The notes: generated by a model not told the origin, from the letters alone. A stretch of DNA of 64,000 bases from Turnera subulata (GCA_028386065.3 JAKUCV010002416.1:63828-127827), one strand, 5' to 3'; positions 8,529-20,435 are shown, numbered from the stretch's first letter. Program-made: numbers and translations.

Positions 8529-10505
8529 ATGTCTACAGAATATGATTCAGAGCAGCCTGTCGTGATGACTCACCTCAGGGATCTCTTCAACAACCTCTCC
8601 GCCCAAATCAAGGAGGTTTCCAAGTCGTTGGCCGAGACTAATGCTAGGTTGGAAAGGCAAGCACAGGCTACGGAAGCTCGCCTAACTCGTCAAGAAAGAA
8701 CCATGCAAACATTAACCGAAAGCACTGGCAACAACAACGGACGAGAGAGGGTGCGAGTTCAAGATGCTAGGGTGGAGGAAGAAGTCGATCAAGAGGAGCG
8801 CTTTGACGAGGTGGATCCTAGAAGGCCAATTGAAAGAGGGCGTGGAGATGGAGGAAGAGGCGGTGGCGCATACCGACCTAGGTTCCAAGAACGGCCAGCC
8901 TACAATAGGGCCGAGGGACAAGACCAATTTGATCGCGACTTTGGAAATATTAAGATGAATGTTCCCACTTTTCATGTTACCAATGACCCGGATGCATATC
9001 TCGATTGGGTGCAAGATATGGAAGCTTTATTTGACTGCCATCAATATAATGACGAGAAGAAGATCAAGCTTGCTGTAGTGGTATTCAAGGATTATGCCAA
9101 ATCCTAGTGGCATAAACTAGTTTCCAATCGAAGGAGATATGGGGAAGATGAGATTGAGACGTGGGCTGAGATGAAGAGAATCATGAAGAAGAGATTTGTG
9201 CCTGCTTCACATCAAAGGGAGCTGATGAATCGATTTTATTCGCTCAAGCAAGGCACAAAGAGTGTTGATGAATATTGGAAGGCGCTTGAGGTGGCGACGA
9301 ATCAAGCTGGACGTGAAGAGGATGAGGAGTCTCTTATGTCGAGATTTTATTATGGTTTGAATGCTGACATTGCACAGGTTCTTGATTTGCAGCACTATGC
9401 GGAAATTGAAGAGATGGTGGCATTGGCTTCAAAGATCGAGAAGCAACTTAAGAAGAAGACATATGCGAAGCCTTCAAGCTACAGCCCCTGGAATGCAAGT
9501 TCTAAGTATTCCAAGGAAGTGGGGAGTTCAAGCAAAGTTCCTTTGGACACACCCAAGATGCTTCTATGGAAGGTCAAAGAGGAGCCAAAGACACCTAATG
9601 CACCGCAAAAGGTGGAGAGAGCAAGGAACATCAAGTGCTTCAAGTGTCAAGGGTTGGGACATATCGCATCACAATGTCCTAACAAGAGAATAATGCTTAC
9701 TACGGAGTATGGGGAGCTCTACTCCGACGACGAAAGGGAAGTACCCGACTTCAACCCTGATGTCGACCCTGCACTAGCTGACATGCCCGACTTGGAAGAT
9801 GTACCCAAAGTGAATCCGGAAGAGCAAGTTCTTCAATGCTTGATTTTGACGAAGAGGCTGCTCAATATTCAGCCAAAGGAAGATGGCATCGAGCAACGGG
9901 AAAACATCTTTCACACTAGGTGTTTGGTGAAAGACAAACCTTGTAGCATGATCATCGACGGAGGAAGCTGCACCAATGTTGTTAGCACTATGCTAGTGGA
10001 AAAGTTGGGGCTGAAGACGCAAAAGCATCCAAGACCATACAAGCTTCAATGGTTGAATGATAGTGGTGAGGTAAAGGTAACCGGGCAAGTACTTATTACA
10101 TTCACCATTGGCACATATGCTGATCAAGTTTTGTGTGATACTGTACCTATGCAAGCATGTCATATTTTGTTGGGAAGACCTTGGCAATATGATAGGAAAG
10201 TGATTCATGACGGACAAAGAAATAGGTATACATTCACCATGGGTGAGAGGCCGATAACTCTTGGGCCATTGCCACCCGCGGAAGTTTATAAGGATCAGGT
10301 GCATATGCAAAAAGCTGTGGATGCTTGGAAGAAGGAAAAGGAGGCCGAATTGGCTAAAGCGAGTAAGGATGAGAGGATGACTGAGAGTCATGCAAAAGGA
10401 GAGCTAGAGAGGAAGGTTGAGAGCCTTGCAAAAGGAGAGCTAGAGAGGAAGGCTGAGAGCCTTGCGAAAGGAGAGGAGAGCTCAAAAGAAAATAAAAGAG
10501 AGTAA
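8529..10505 (+). pseudogene. Gag-protease polyprotein of the nested gypsy element, one in-frame stop
   Basis: Starts MSTEYDSEQ at 8529. The retrotransposon gag domain covers DPDAYLDWVQDMEALFDCH through RFVPASHQRELMNRFY. A zinc knuckle CFKCQGLGHIASQC lies at about 9640-9680. A retropepsin-like domain at about 9920-10200 has the active-site motif IIDGGSCTNVV, where the usual Asp-Ser/Thr-Gly is Asp-Gly-Gly. A lysine/glutamate-rich tail follows with a repeated AKGELERKxES unit. The frame is interrupted once, by TAG at 9105-9107. The homologous gag at 13350 has Trp-Trp there, so TGG has become TAG. No polymerase follows. Confidence 0.85.
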
Positions 10506-10564
10506 GAAAAACAGGAAGCCGAGTGTGAGAAAAGAAAGAGATAAAAGAAGCCTCAAAAGAAATT

Positions 10565-11124
10565 ATGTTAAAAGGCTCAAATGAGAGAGATGTGAGGGTT
10601 GAATATGAGGAAAAGAAGAGTTTGTTTGTACTCTTGTACAAAGAGGCTTGGTTTAAAACTAATATTAACCCTTGTCTTTCTAGATGTGATGTGTTTCTTT
10701 TGCAGGTTCCCAAAGATGCTTGTCCTAAAGGATTGCCGGTCCTAGAAGAAGATGGATCTATATATAGGGCGCCGATTACAATCAAAAGGGAGTATCAGGT
10801 TTTAAGTTCCTTTTCTATGACTTTAATGCCTAAATTGGATAACATGACGAGTAATTTAAATTCTTACTTTATTGATTTTCATCCACATAAATTACTTGTT
10901 ATGCATACTTTTGAGTTATTGTTTTGGAAGGAACAAATTAATGCTACCTGCATGTTGCTTGATCCGAGAGGAGAAGCTAGAAGCATGAGGCTTGATCTTT
11001 TGCGCATCATGATGGGTTCGCAAGGTGAGTACAGTGATCATACCATTATTGATATTGCTGAATTTTCTCCTATTGACTTTGTAGGTATCGATTCGAGGAT
11101 GAATCGCTTTGAGAAGGGAGGGAA
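10565..11124 (+). pseudogene. Residual 3' coding frame of the nested element, no polymerase domains
   Basis: An open frame runs from 10565 into the 3' LTR (to 11311). Its first part (VLLYKEAWF...CDVFLLQ..PKDACPKGLP) parallels the start of the pol linker of the outer element (VLLYKGAYF...VLQDFRDVFPEELPK). The tail (IDFVGIDSRMNRFEKGGND) parallels that element's C-terminus. The ~140 residues in between match no reverse transcriptase, RNase H or integrase motif. I read this as a pol deletion joined by unrecognised sequence. A captured fragment is possible but unproven. Confidence 0.55.
11113..11124 (+). promoter_or_regulatory. Polypurine tract of the nested element
   Basis: GAAGGGAGGGAA lies directly before the 3' LTR start, as needed for plus-strand priming. 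Confidence 0.75.
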
Positions 11125-12181
11125 TGATGCAAGTCACCTAGGTGAATTTGGAAACTTGAAGAATGATGCACGCCAAGGCGACCATGGAGGATGCAATGGT
11201 GTCAAGCATGGAATTTGGATCTATTCTAACAAGCTCAAAGTTAATCATCATAAACTTACTTTCAGAGTCAAGTCCAAAATTCGATCTCACAAGAAATTTA
11301 AGAAGAGATAGAGATTAAAGTCGAGAACGCGAAGAACTCGCGCGGAAATTCCTGGAGCACGCAGTCTCGGAAATAAATTCATATCTCGAGCTCTACAACT
11401 CGGATTGCTGCAATCTTGGACTCTCTGGAAAGATAAGACGAGGATCTACAACTTGTATGTTGAGCCCAGAAGCTGAATCTTCCGTTGTCTTTACTTAAAA
11501 TGCATTTGAAGTAGACGGACAGAATCTGTCCGACAATTCAGTTTTGTCTTTTTTTAATTTGGGTCAAGTCCATGTAATTGGGTTTAATTACTGTGGGCTT
11601 TAGTTAATTAGTTTGGGTAAATGTTGTTTGGGTTTATTTGAGATCGATTCCATGTTGGATTCAATTAATTTAAAACCTAGTTGTCTTTGGGTTAGATTAG
11701 GTGTCAAACTTGGAGACAAAGTCAAAATCCAATTTAACTAGGATTTGGGATTGATGCCGAAATTAGGGTTAGGGATTAGTATAAATAGGACCTTTTCTAT
11801 TGTTATTTCACACAGACTATTTTTGGGAGAATAAAATTGCCTTTGAGGTTTTCTTTGATTGTGGATTCAATCGTGATCGAGAGTGGATTCTCTTGGTTTT
11901 ATATTAGGGTTTGAGTTTACTTATCAAGTTTCTTGCTTGTGGCATTTATTCAATTCCTTGTGATTCTAATCCCTTTGTTGTCTATTCCTTAATTGAGTCT
12001 AGGAGGTGAAGAATAGAATTGCAAAAACCTTTGTTGTGTATCTACTTCTTTGTTGTCTAATCCGTGCAGAGATTCGGAGGTGAAGGAGACTTACACGGCG
12101 AGTTTGATTGAGATTGACGATCGGGACAATCAGATAGTTACGGAGGTAGAACTAGTAGATTCTAGGGCTGTTGCCGTATCA
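11125..12181 (+). repeat. 3' LTR of the nested gypsy element
   Basis: 1057 bp, matching the 5' LTR over its full length with few differences. It is followed by the second TATTT target duplication at 12182-12186. Confidence 0.93.
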
Positions 12182-12664
12182 TATTTGTTTTATTTCTGCT
12201 GAATTGTTTTAAAAAAAATTCATCGTTTACTGTTCATCGTAACTATTCATCGGCAACAAATATATATATAAAAAAAATCGGTTGATTTATTGATAACCAA
12301 TTGTTTTGCAGGAATTCGGGTGAAAGATCCTACCCGAATTGAATCTTACGTTTTCTTTCAGTTTGTTGTGTTGATAGCCGATTTCTTGCATTGGGTGATA
12401 TTGTTTCATATTGCTCGATTGACCAAAAATCTACATATACAAATTTTTCTTCTTGTGTGTGTTTTTTGTTCTTGAATTGAGTTTAAATCTTGCCTCTAGT
12501 TTCGTGAAGTTTGTCGTTTCTTGTTAGGATTTTCATTGATTCTATTGAATACGTGGCAATTTGTTATTATCTGTGATTTGTTTCTGGATCCTAACAAATA
12601 AAAACCTAGCAAGGGACAAGAGAGTGAGTGAAACACAGGAGAGGGTGAGGTTATTTTCAGGAAG

Positions 12665-14107
12665 ATGTCGCGGTCACCAAAAAGCCATGAATCGGAGAGC
12701 AGTCGGCAAGCCGGGTAAGGGGAATCATTACAGTGGAGGGCATTGAGAGATGAAGTAGTCCAACTCAACAACAAAGTGCTCGACAAAGCCAATGAGCTAG
12801 CCGAGTTCATGCGTACACATCAAGATGACATGGCGGAGCTGAAGCGCTTACTTGCAGGTTTGGCCGTCCAAAGAGAGCAGCCGCCGCTGCAGCAGTAGCA
12901 GCAGCCCCCTCCACGCCAACACCTTCAACAACCACCATTAGTGGAGGAACCATGGCAGCAAGACGAACCACCGCCAAGGGGCAAGATACCAGAACGTCGG
13001 GAGCAAGCTGAACCTCAGAGGCGCTTGGAAGGTGAGTTTGAAGAAGAAGTATGGGAAGAGGAAGAGTGGCAGCCACATTACCAAGGCAATGGACGAGGTG
13101 GCAGAATGCCGAGAGGAAGAGGAGGCTATCAGAATTGACATTATGGAAGGAACAATGAATGGGAGCCATACAACACTGTCGATGCCAACATGAACAACAT
13201 CAAGATCAAAATACCTTCTTTTCAGGGAAGAGGAGATGTCGACGCTTACATTGAATGGGAGCAAAGAGTTGATATGGTTTTCAGTTGTTATCACTTTTCC
13301 GAGGAAAAGAAGATTAACCTAGCTACTCTTGAATTTACTGATTATACTCTTAAATGGTGGAACAAGTTTTTGTTGGACAGGCGTCGTGCAGGACAAGGAC
13401 CCCCTCAAACATGGGCTGAATTGAAAGGCATCATGAGGAGAAGATATGTACCGAGCTACTACTATACCGATTTGTACCAGAAGCTGCAAAATTTGAGGCA
13501 AGGTACACGGAGCATTGATGAGTATTATAAGGAGATGGAAGCACTGATGCTACAGGCGAATATAGAGGAGGAGCCTCAAGCCACCATGGCACGATTCCTT
13601 GCTGGAATGAACCGAGAGATTGCTAATGTCGTGGAGCTGCAACATAATCTAGACATTGGAGAGGTTGGCGAGAGTGCAATCAAGGTGGAAAGGCAGCTGA
13701 AGGTATATAATAACAGAAGGGGTTTTCGAGGTCCTTACATCACATCCAGTTCGTCCAATTAGAATCAACGGAAGTACACCCGAGAAGAGAAGCCAAGAGA
13801 GGAAAAGACAAGACTGGCTGACTACAAGCCAATCCCAAAGGCAAGTCAGACAACTTCTACCTCCACAACTAAGCATCGGGATGTGAAGTGTTTTAAGTGT
13901 GCGAGTATTGGGCATATTGCTTCCCAGTGTCCAAACAAGAAGGTGATCTATGTTCGGGAAGGAGAGCTATACTCGGATGATGAGGAGGACGACTCATGTG
14001 CTCACATGCTCGAGTTAGAGGATGTTCCTGTAGAAGATCAATATGTGCAAGAGGTGCCAGCATCTGATCCTTTGCTTCTTGTGACCAGGCGAGTACTCAG
14101 TGCATAA
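12665..14107 (+). pseudogene. Gag of the outer gypsy element, multiple stops
   Basis: From ATG 12665 the frame reads MSRSPKSHESESSRQ. It continues through a coiled, glutamine-rich N-terminus (ELAEFMRTHQDDMAELKRLL), the gag core (13190-13700: DAYIEWEQRVDMVF, TLKWWNKF, RRRYVPSYY) and a zinc knuckle CFKCASIGHIASQC (about 13887-13930). In-frame stops fall at 12716 and about 12897, 13136, 13760 and 14105, so no full Gag can be made without readthrough. Domain order and spacing are otherwise normal. Confidence 0.85.
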
Positions 14108-14518
14108 CTGAAGGAGGATGAGACGGAGCAGAGGGAGAATATCTTCCACACTAGATGCCATGTCGATGGTAAAGCATGCAGTGTGATCATCGACAGTGGG
14201 AGTTGCGCGAGTGTAGCCAGCACCTTGATGGTGGAGAAGTTGGGATTAGCAATGTCAAAGCATCCCCACCCATATAAACTGCAGTGGTTGAATGACATGG
14301 GTGAGATCAAGGTGATGAAACAGGTTCTTGTTGCAATAACCATTGGTAATTATACTGACAAGATATTGTGTGATGTTATTCCTATGCATGCTTGTCACAT
14401 TTTACTTGGTAGACCATGGCAGTATGACAGGCGTGTATGGCATGATGGTTACAAGAATAGGTACTCCTTTTCCATGGAAGAGCAGAAATTTGTGTTAGCT
14501 CCATTGTCTCCACAATAA
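14108..14518 (+). pseudogene. Aspartic protease region of the outer gypsy element
   Basis: The frame downstream of the gag stop has the retropepsin motif IIDSGSCASVAS (Asp-Ser-Gly intact), then YKLQWLND, HILLGRPWQYDRR and a TAA at 14516-14518. It aligns along its length with the protease of the nested element, whose motif reads Asp-Gly-Gly. It would have been released from the Gag-Pol polyprotein. Confidence 0.8.
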
Positions 14519-14789
14519 GTGTACTCTGATCAGAAGCACTTAGAAAAGAGTGTTGAGGCAATGAGGCAAGAAAGGGCAGCCAAGCTGCAACACAGTGGTG
14601 AGCATGAGAGGATAGCCGAGGGCTATGCAAAAGGAAAGGGTGTGCAAAAGGTTGAGAATCTTGAAAAAGGAGAATTAAAATAGAAAGAAAAACAAAAGAC
14701 TGAAGTCGACAATAAGGGAGAGAAAAGGAGAGCCAATGTCGACTTGGAGAGAAAAAAATAAGATAAAAAGAAACAGAACTTCTATGCCA

Positions 14790-16243
14790 ATGTGAGGGAT
14801 TTTAGGGTAGCATGTGCGAGAAGAAAGGATATCTTGGTGCTCTTGTACAAGGGCGCTTATTTTTCTGACACTGACCTTAACCCCGATATTCTTAGTTCTG
14901 TTGTTTCTGTTTTGCAGGATTTTCGGGATGTGTTTCCAGAGGAACTACCAAAATAATTGTCGCCTATTCGGGGCATAGAACACCAAATTGACTTTGTTCC
15001 TGGAGCGCAAATCCCAAATCGGCCAGCTTATAGGGCCAACCCCGAGGAGACCAAGGAGATTCAAAAGCAAGTTGACGAGTTGCTTGCCAAGGGGTTAGTG
15101 TGAGAGAGTTTGAGTCTATGTGCAGTACCAGTGATTCTAGTGCCAAAGAAGGATGGTGTGTGGCGTATATGTGTTGATTGTCGCGTAATCAACAAAATAA
15201 CAGTTAAGTATCGCCATCCTATCCCTCGACTTGATGATATGCTTGATGAATTACATGGTGCATGCATATTCACTAAGATTGATCTCATGAGTGGTTACCA
15301 TCAAATTCGCATGAAGGTAGGTGATGAGTGGAAAACTGCATTCAAAACTAAATATGGATTGTATGAATGGTTGGTAATGCCGTTTGGTTTGACTAATGCG
15401 CCTAGCACATTTATGCGAATGATGAATCATGTATTGAGAGCCTTCATAGGAAAATTCGTGGTTGTGTACTTTGATGGCATACATATCTACAACAGTAATG
15501 AACATGAGCATATTGAACACCTTTGATTAGTATTGGAGGCTCTTAGGGCTGAAAAACTATTTGCCAAGTTAAAGAAGTGTACATTCTGCATAGATAGCAT
15601 TGTTTTTCTTGGTTATGTTGTGAGTTCCAGGGGAATCGAAGTCGACCAAGAGAAGGTACAAGCCATAAGGGAGTGGCCTACTCCTACAACAGTCTTACAG
15701 GTAAGGTCTTTTCATGGGCTTGCTAGCTTTTACAGACGGTTTGTGAAAGATTTTAGCACAATTGCTGCACCTTTGAATGAGATTATTAAGAAAGAAATTG
15801 GGTTTAAATGGGGACAGGAGCAAGACGATGCATTTAATACTTTGAAGGATAAATTATGTACTGCTCCTATTCTTAAGTTGCCTGATTTTAACTCAACCTT
15901 TGAGGTTGAATGTGATGCCTCTGCCATAGGCATAGGTGCTATTCTTTTGCAGGAAAGGAGGCCAATCGCTTATTTTAGCGAAAAGTTGAAGGGTGCACAG
16001 CTGAACTATTTGACATATGACAAAGAGCTGTATGCACTTGTGCGGGCATTGCAAACGTGGCAGCATTACCTATGGCCCAAGGAGTTCGTGATCCACACCG
16101 ATCATGAAATTTTGAAGCATCTAAAGGGCCAAGGTAAACTGAACAAGAGACATGCTAAATGGCTCGAGTTCATTGAGACATTTCCCTATGTGGGGAAACA
16201 CAAGCAAGGTAAGGATAATGTCATAGCCGATGCATTATCATGA
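14790..16243 (+). pseudogene. Reverse transcriptase and RNase H of the outer gypsy element
   Basis: A linker with FRDVFPEELPK leads to the RT core: [61 protein letters not shown], and then [12 protein letters not shown], where the family has F/Y-x-D-D. The second catalytic aspartate is therefore glycine. The tether and RNase H follow: [53 protein letters not shown]. Stops at about 14956, 15102, 15524 and 16241 break the frame. Catalytically dead even with readthrough, unless the glycine is tolerated. Confidence 0.88.
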
Positions 16244-17520
16244 AGGTATGCTCTTATTACTTCTCTTAGTTCGAAATTGTTGGGATTTGAGCATATTAAG
16301 GATTTGTACAAATCTGATCATGATTTTGCTTCTATCTATGATGCTTGCGAACATGCTGGTTTCGGAAAGTTTTTTATTGATACTGGGTATTTGTTTAAAG
16401 AACATAAACTTTGCATTCCAGCTTGTTCAATGAGAGAATTGCTTGTTAGAGAGTCACATGATAGAGGCTTAATGGGACATTTTGGTGTTGCTAAAACACT
16501 TGACATCTTGCATGAGCATTTTTATTGGCCATATATGAAGAAAGATGTTGAGCGTGTTTGTGCAGGTTGTGTTCCATGTAGGTAGGCGAAATCGAGAGTA
16601 CAACCTCATGGGTTGTACAAGCCACTGCCTGTTCTGGATAGCCCTTGGACTTATTTGTCTATGGACTTTGTTATTGGGTTACCTCAGACCAAGCGAGGAC
16701 ATGATAATGTATTTGCTGTTGTTGACAGGTTTAGTAAGATGGCACATTTTATTGCTTGTCATAAAACAGATGACGCATCTCATGTTGCTGACTTGTTCTT
16801 TAGGGATGTTGTGCGATTGCATGGCCTTCCTAAAACTATTACTTCAGACAGGGATTCTAAGTTCCTCAGCCACTTTTGGCGCATGTTATGGGGTAAGTTG
16901 GGGACCAAGTTGTTGTTCTCGACGACTTGTCATCCTCAAACGGATGGGCAGACTGAAGTGGTAAACAGAACTTTGGGATCTTTGTTGCGTGCTGTTGTGG
17001 GTAAAAATCTGAAAACTTGGGGAGTATGTTTGCCTTTAGTCGAGTTTGCTTATAATAGGGGCATACATTCTTCTACTGGTTATTTGCCGTTTGAAATTGT
17101 TTATGGATATAACCCACTAACCCCTTTGGATTTGTTGCCTCTACCTGTTAATAAGCTTGTGAGTGCAGATGGGCAGCAAAAAGCAAAGTTAGTGCGGTCT
17201 ATTCATGAGAAGGCTCGACAGCATATCGAGACAAAGAACAAGAAGTATGCTCAAAGAGCTAATCAAGGGCGCAAACTTGTGAGGTTTGAGCCTGGCGATT
17301 GGGTTTGGGTACACTTTCGGAAGGAGGGTTTCCTAAGCAAAGGAAATCTAAGTTGGATCCACATAGAGATGGACCATTTAAAGTTCTTGAACGCATTGGC
17401 GACAATGCTTACAAGATTGATCTGCTAGGTGAGTATGGTGTTAGTGCCACATTCAATGTTTCTGATCTTACTCCCTTTGACAATGCAGGTACAGATTCGA
17501 GGGTTTTTCAGCAGGGGGAA
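16244..17520 (+). pseudogene. Integrase of the outer gypsy element
   Basis: It carries an HHCC-like zinc region (ESHDRGLMGHFGVAKTL...CAGCVPCR, with TAG just after at about 16582) and the DDE core: [16 protein letters not shown], then [20 protein letters not shown] containing the Glu. The GPY-like tail ([19 protein letters not shown]) is in another frame after a frameshift near 17320. The end (GTDSRVFQQGEND) runs into the 3' LTR at 17521. No chromodomain was recognised. Broken by one stop and one frameshift. Confidence 0.85.
17513..17520 (+). promoter_or_regulatory. Polypurine tract of the outer gypsy element
   Basis: AGGGGGAA immediately precedes the TG of the 3' LTR at 17521. Confidence 0.8.
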
Positions 17521-18385
17521 TGATGCGGACATGGATGCGGACACTCAAGGAGCAGTTGGCGAGTTGGTGTTGCCCACGGGTCCAATTACACGGGCACGAT
17601 CAAAGAAGAGTGAGTAATTAAGCTTGGAGAGAAGCTGAAACAGAAGCCCATCAATTTGCTATCGATTAAGGAGTAATTGACTCAAGAGCACAAGTGGGCC
17701 CCAGTCGACATCAGCCCATACACCATAGGCCATGTCGACATATCAGTAGTATTATTATTAGGGTTGTTTTTATTATGTTGGGTCAAGTCCATTATTAATT
17801 AGTTGATTAATGTGGACTTTAGTTATTTGGGATTTTCATTGTAAGGTTTTAATTAGTGTCCAAGTTATGTGGGCTCAATTAAAATCCTAGTCCATCTAGT
17901 AATAGGAGGAGGTGGCACATTAGGGTTAGAGGAAGAAAACTAATTCTTTTAGGACTAAAGAGGAGGTGGCCGACTTTGGCACCTATGTGGCCGACTTTAG
18001 GGTGAATTTGTCTCGTATAAATAGAGTCTTAAGGGTTCATTGTTAGACAGAATATTGAAGAAATAAAAAGTTTAGAAAAGCTTTAATATTCTCACCAAAA
18101 GAGAGGAGTCTCTTTGCTTATTTTTATTTTAGGAATTTGCTAACAATTGCAGGTAGTGATATTTGCCATTGTGATTTATATTCCTTTGTGTTTTGATTCT
18201 TTGTTGTCTAGCACCGAGAGATTAGGAGGTGGAGGGACTATCGCGTCCATTTGTTTCCTGGCACGGATTGTTAGAAGGTGAAGGACAACGGCGCATAAAG
18301 CGTGCACGATTGGTGGTGATTTGAGATCGGGACAATCTTAGATACGAAGGTGCTTCTAGGGTCGGCTAGGTGTGTTGTCGTATCA
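17521..18385 (+). repeat. 3' LTR of the outer gypsy element
   Basis: 865 bp, ends TGTTGTCGTATCA, followed by CTTGG (18386-18390). It lacks the ~58-bp block present in the 5' LTR. TATA-like CGTATAAATAGAG lies at about 18015-18027. Confidence 0.93.
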
Positions 18386-18390
18386 CTTGG

Positions 18391-20263
18391 GTTTTGCTTC
18401 TTAAAGATAAATCTGATATTCCGTGTGGCAAAAACCCAAAGTTAGTTCTCTCTTTTCAAATACATTCATGTTTGAGGCATTGGCGAGGTCTGGTTTAGAT
18501 ACGTAAAAGAATGAGCTTTTTAACGGTTGTTCTGTTCTTGAAGCCTAGGTGTGGAGGATTTGTTTAGGATATGTGGTAGCATAAGATGGCTTTGGAGAAT
18601 CGCAAGGACCCTGGTATTACCATTAGAATGATCATATGTCTGTGTCTTCATTTCTGGGATTGTGTTGTATGTTTCATCGTAAGTTCAATAGAATCCACAG
18701 ATTCTTTGGGCCCTCTTTTGAGCAATTTTAGTATAGTGTAGGGAAATTGATTCAGACCTGGGCAATGAAGATAGAGAGATGCCTAGGATTGACAAGATCC
18801 TATGCCAAAGTTATATGGTGCTCATGTACATTTATTGTTTTTCTTACTTTCTTTTTTATGTGATTCTCTCTTCTTCATTTTTGTTATTTCAACTCTACTG
18901 TTCTGCTAAGAAGACAAACAATGGAGATAGAGAGATGCTTTCTTTTTGGTTCTCTTTTCTTCATTTTTGTTATTCGTATTGTTCTGCTGTTAATATTAAG
19001 TATCCCTACTAATACTTCTTTTTTTTTTTTCAAGATTTAATATGAAAAAGAAGCAGATCTGGATGTGGATGTGTTTTCTCGTGCATCTTGACACTTTGGT
19101 TTTTTTGGTTTAAGCTTGCATTAAGTACCTCTTGATAGGTTTAATATTTGAAGCTTCTTTTAAGTACCTTTGATGGGAGACTTGTATTAAGTGCCACTTC
19201 ATGGGTTTAATATCTGAATTGATGATGCTGGACAAAAGAAAAACTGAATTGTTAAGTCCAAGGTTACGCGATTTTACTCGTAAAATCGTGCGTTTTCCGT
19301 GTTTGAGTTGGAGAATTCGTGCCGGATCGTATGCAAGATCGATATTTGGTCAAACTCGCGAGTTGACTCGTTAAACTCGTGGGTTCGTGGCCAACTCGAC
19401 CGAGTTCCCCATACCCATTTAAAGCCAAAAAGTAGAAAAATTAAATGGATTGAGAAATTTAAGTAGAAGGGATTGATAGTTGGCTCTGCTCTCCATCTTC
19501 TCATGCTGGTAATTACTTCAATTTTGTTGACATCAAGGCCAGATCGATAGCACCCATCACCATTGTCATTTGTACTTTGGCTTTGTGTTATTCTATTCCC
19601 CTTGTTTCCTTTTCTTTAGTGCCGTGTTTGATGTTTTGAAAAAAGAGAGGGAATAAGGAGAGGATAAGGATTAAGGATCTGTTGTAGGGTGATAAGGGCG
19701 CGTTGCAAATTTTGCAGTGGAGAAGAAGACTACCGAGTTGTATACTATTTTTCTTGAATACTTCCTTAATAGTTGAAAAAAAAACAAAAAAAAAAACAAA
19801 AAGCACTGCCTTGAAGGTGTGGGATATAAACTATCCTCCTGATTGCAATCTTTTGACACGATGATTTCTTCAAAAAAACCGAAAGGCTAAAAAAATTTGA
19901 GCCACATAAGTCTCAAGCCCATCACTATTCAAGTTCATTTTCATTGCAATTTTCAATTAATTTCATAATTGAATTATTCGTACATTTAATTACTAATTTG
20001 TTCCTAAAATTAATTAAAATTATTAAATTTTATAGACTCTTCCGATTTTACGAGTCGTTTTTACGATTCAATTTTGACTGGTCCATTTAATTTCAAGGTA
20101 AATGATGTAGGAGCACAATTATTAGTATTTTTAATATTTTATTTTATTTTATTTTATATTGGGTCGATTACTGTTCACGTGTTACTGTGTAACATGTCAA
20201 TACTGTTCACACGTACTATAGCAGTACTATTCCTTTTATATTTTGGTTTTCTCTAGTATAAAC
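18391..20263. other. No recognisable gene
   Basis: AT-rich sequence with short duplicated words. A 9-bp-arm hairpin CGATTTTAC-TC-GTAAAATCG lies at 19269-19288, with related ACGAGTCGTTTTTACGATT near 20050. Poly-A/T and CAAAAAA runs occur at 19770-19800. I find no exon, RNA gene or complete element that I can support. Confidence 0.5.
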
Positions 20264-20270
20264 AGGTTAT

Positions 20271-20435
20271 TTTTTTGAGAATCGAATCAATGATTTCATT
20301 TCAAAACTGGGTTAGGGTGACCCTAACAAAGGAATACAGGTGTGTACAAGTATTAGCTAAAAAGCTGAAAGAAGAAGCAACAAAGAAGTACAAATAACGA
20401 CAAATAACAGTCGATAAGAAAGAAAATCATCAAAT
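20271..20435 (-). mobile_element. Small retroposon (LINE or SINE 3' fragment) with 7-bp target duplication
   Basis: AGGTTAT occurs at 20264-20270 and again at 20436-20442. Between them is a 165-bp insert whose left end is T-rich (TTTTTTGAG), that is, a short poly-A on the minus strand. It includes TAGGGTCACCCTAACCC read in reverse. Size, flanking repeat and A-tail fit a short target-primed insertion. I cannot tell whether it is a SINE or a LINE tail. Confidence 0.55.

Larger units (their letters stand above)
6713..12181 (+). mobile_element. Nested Ty3/gypsy-related non-autonomous element (gag-protease only)
   Basis: LTRs at 6713-7772 and 11125-12181 start TGATGCAAGTCACC and end TTGCCGTATCA. 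TATTT is duplicated on both sides (6708-6712 and 12182-12186), so it inserted into the leader of the outer element. The internal region encodes gag, a zinc knuckle and an aspartic protease, but reverse transcriptase, RNase H and integrase are missing between about 10505 and 11124. It resembles the TR-GAG class of non-autonomous retrotransposons, here retaining protease. Its gag is clearly homologous to that of the outer element, a possible source of enzymes in trans. Confidence 0.93.
5723..18385 (+). mobile_element. Ty3/gypsy LTR retrotransposon (outer), hosting a nested element
   Basis: LTRs at 5723-6646 and 17521-18385 begin TGATGCGGAC and end TGTCGTATCA. CTTGG flanks both sides (5718-5722 and 18386-18390), a perfect 5-bp target duplication. 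The element has a leader, gag, protease, reverse transcriptase-RNase H and integrase in gypsy order, then a polypurine tract at 17513-17520. A second gypsy element (6713-12181) sits in the leader. Removing it leaves about 7.2 kb, a normal length. The coding region has many stops, so the copy is not autonomous. Confidence 0.95.

Noticed and set aside
10354..10785. 143-residue minus-strand open frame
   Set aside because: It is antisense to the gag-protease tail and leader of the nested gypsy element. Low-complexity leucine/serine content mirrors the AKGELER repeats on the plus strand.
12807..13169. 120-residue alanine/leucine-rich minus-strand frame
   Set aside because: It is antisense to the glutamine/proline-rich N-terminus of the outer gypsy gag.
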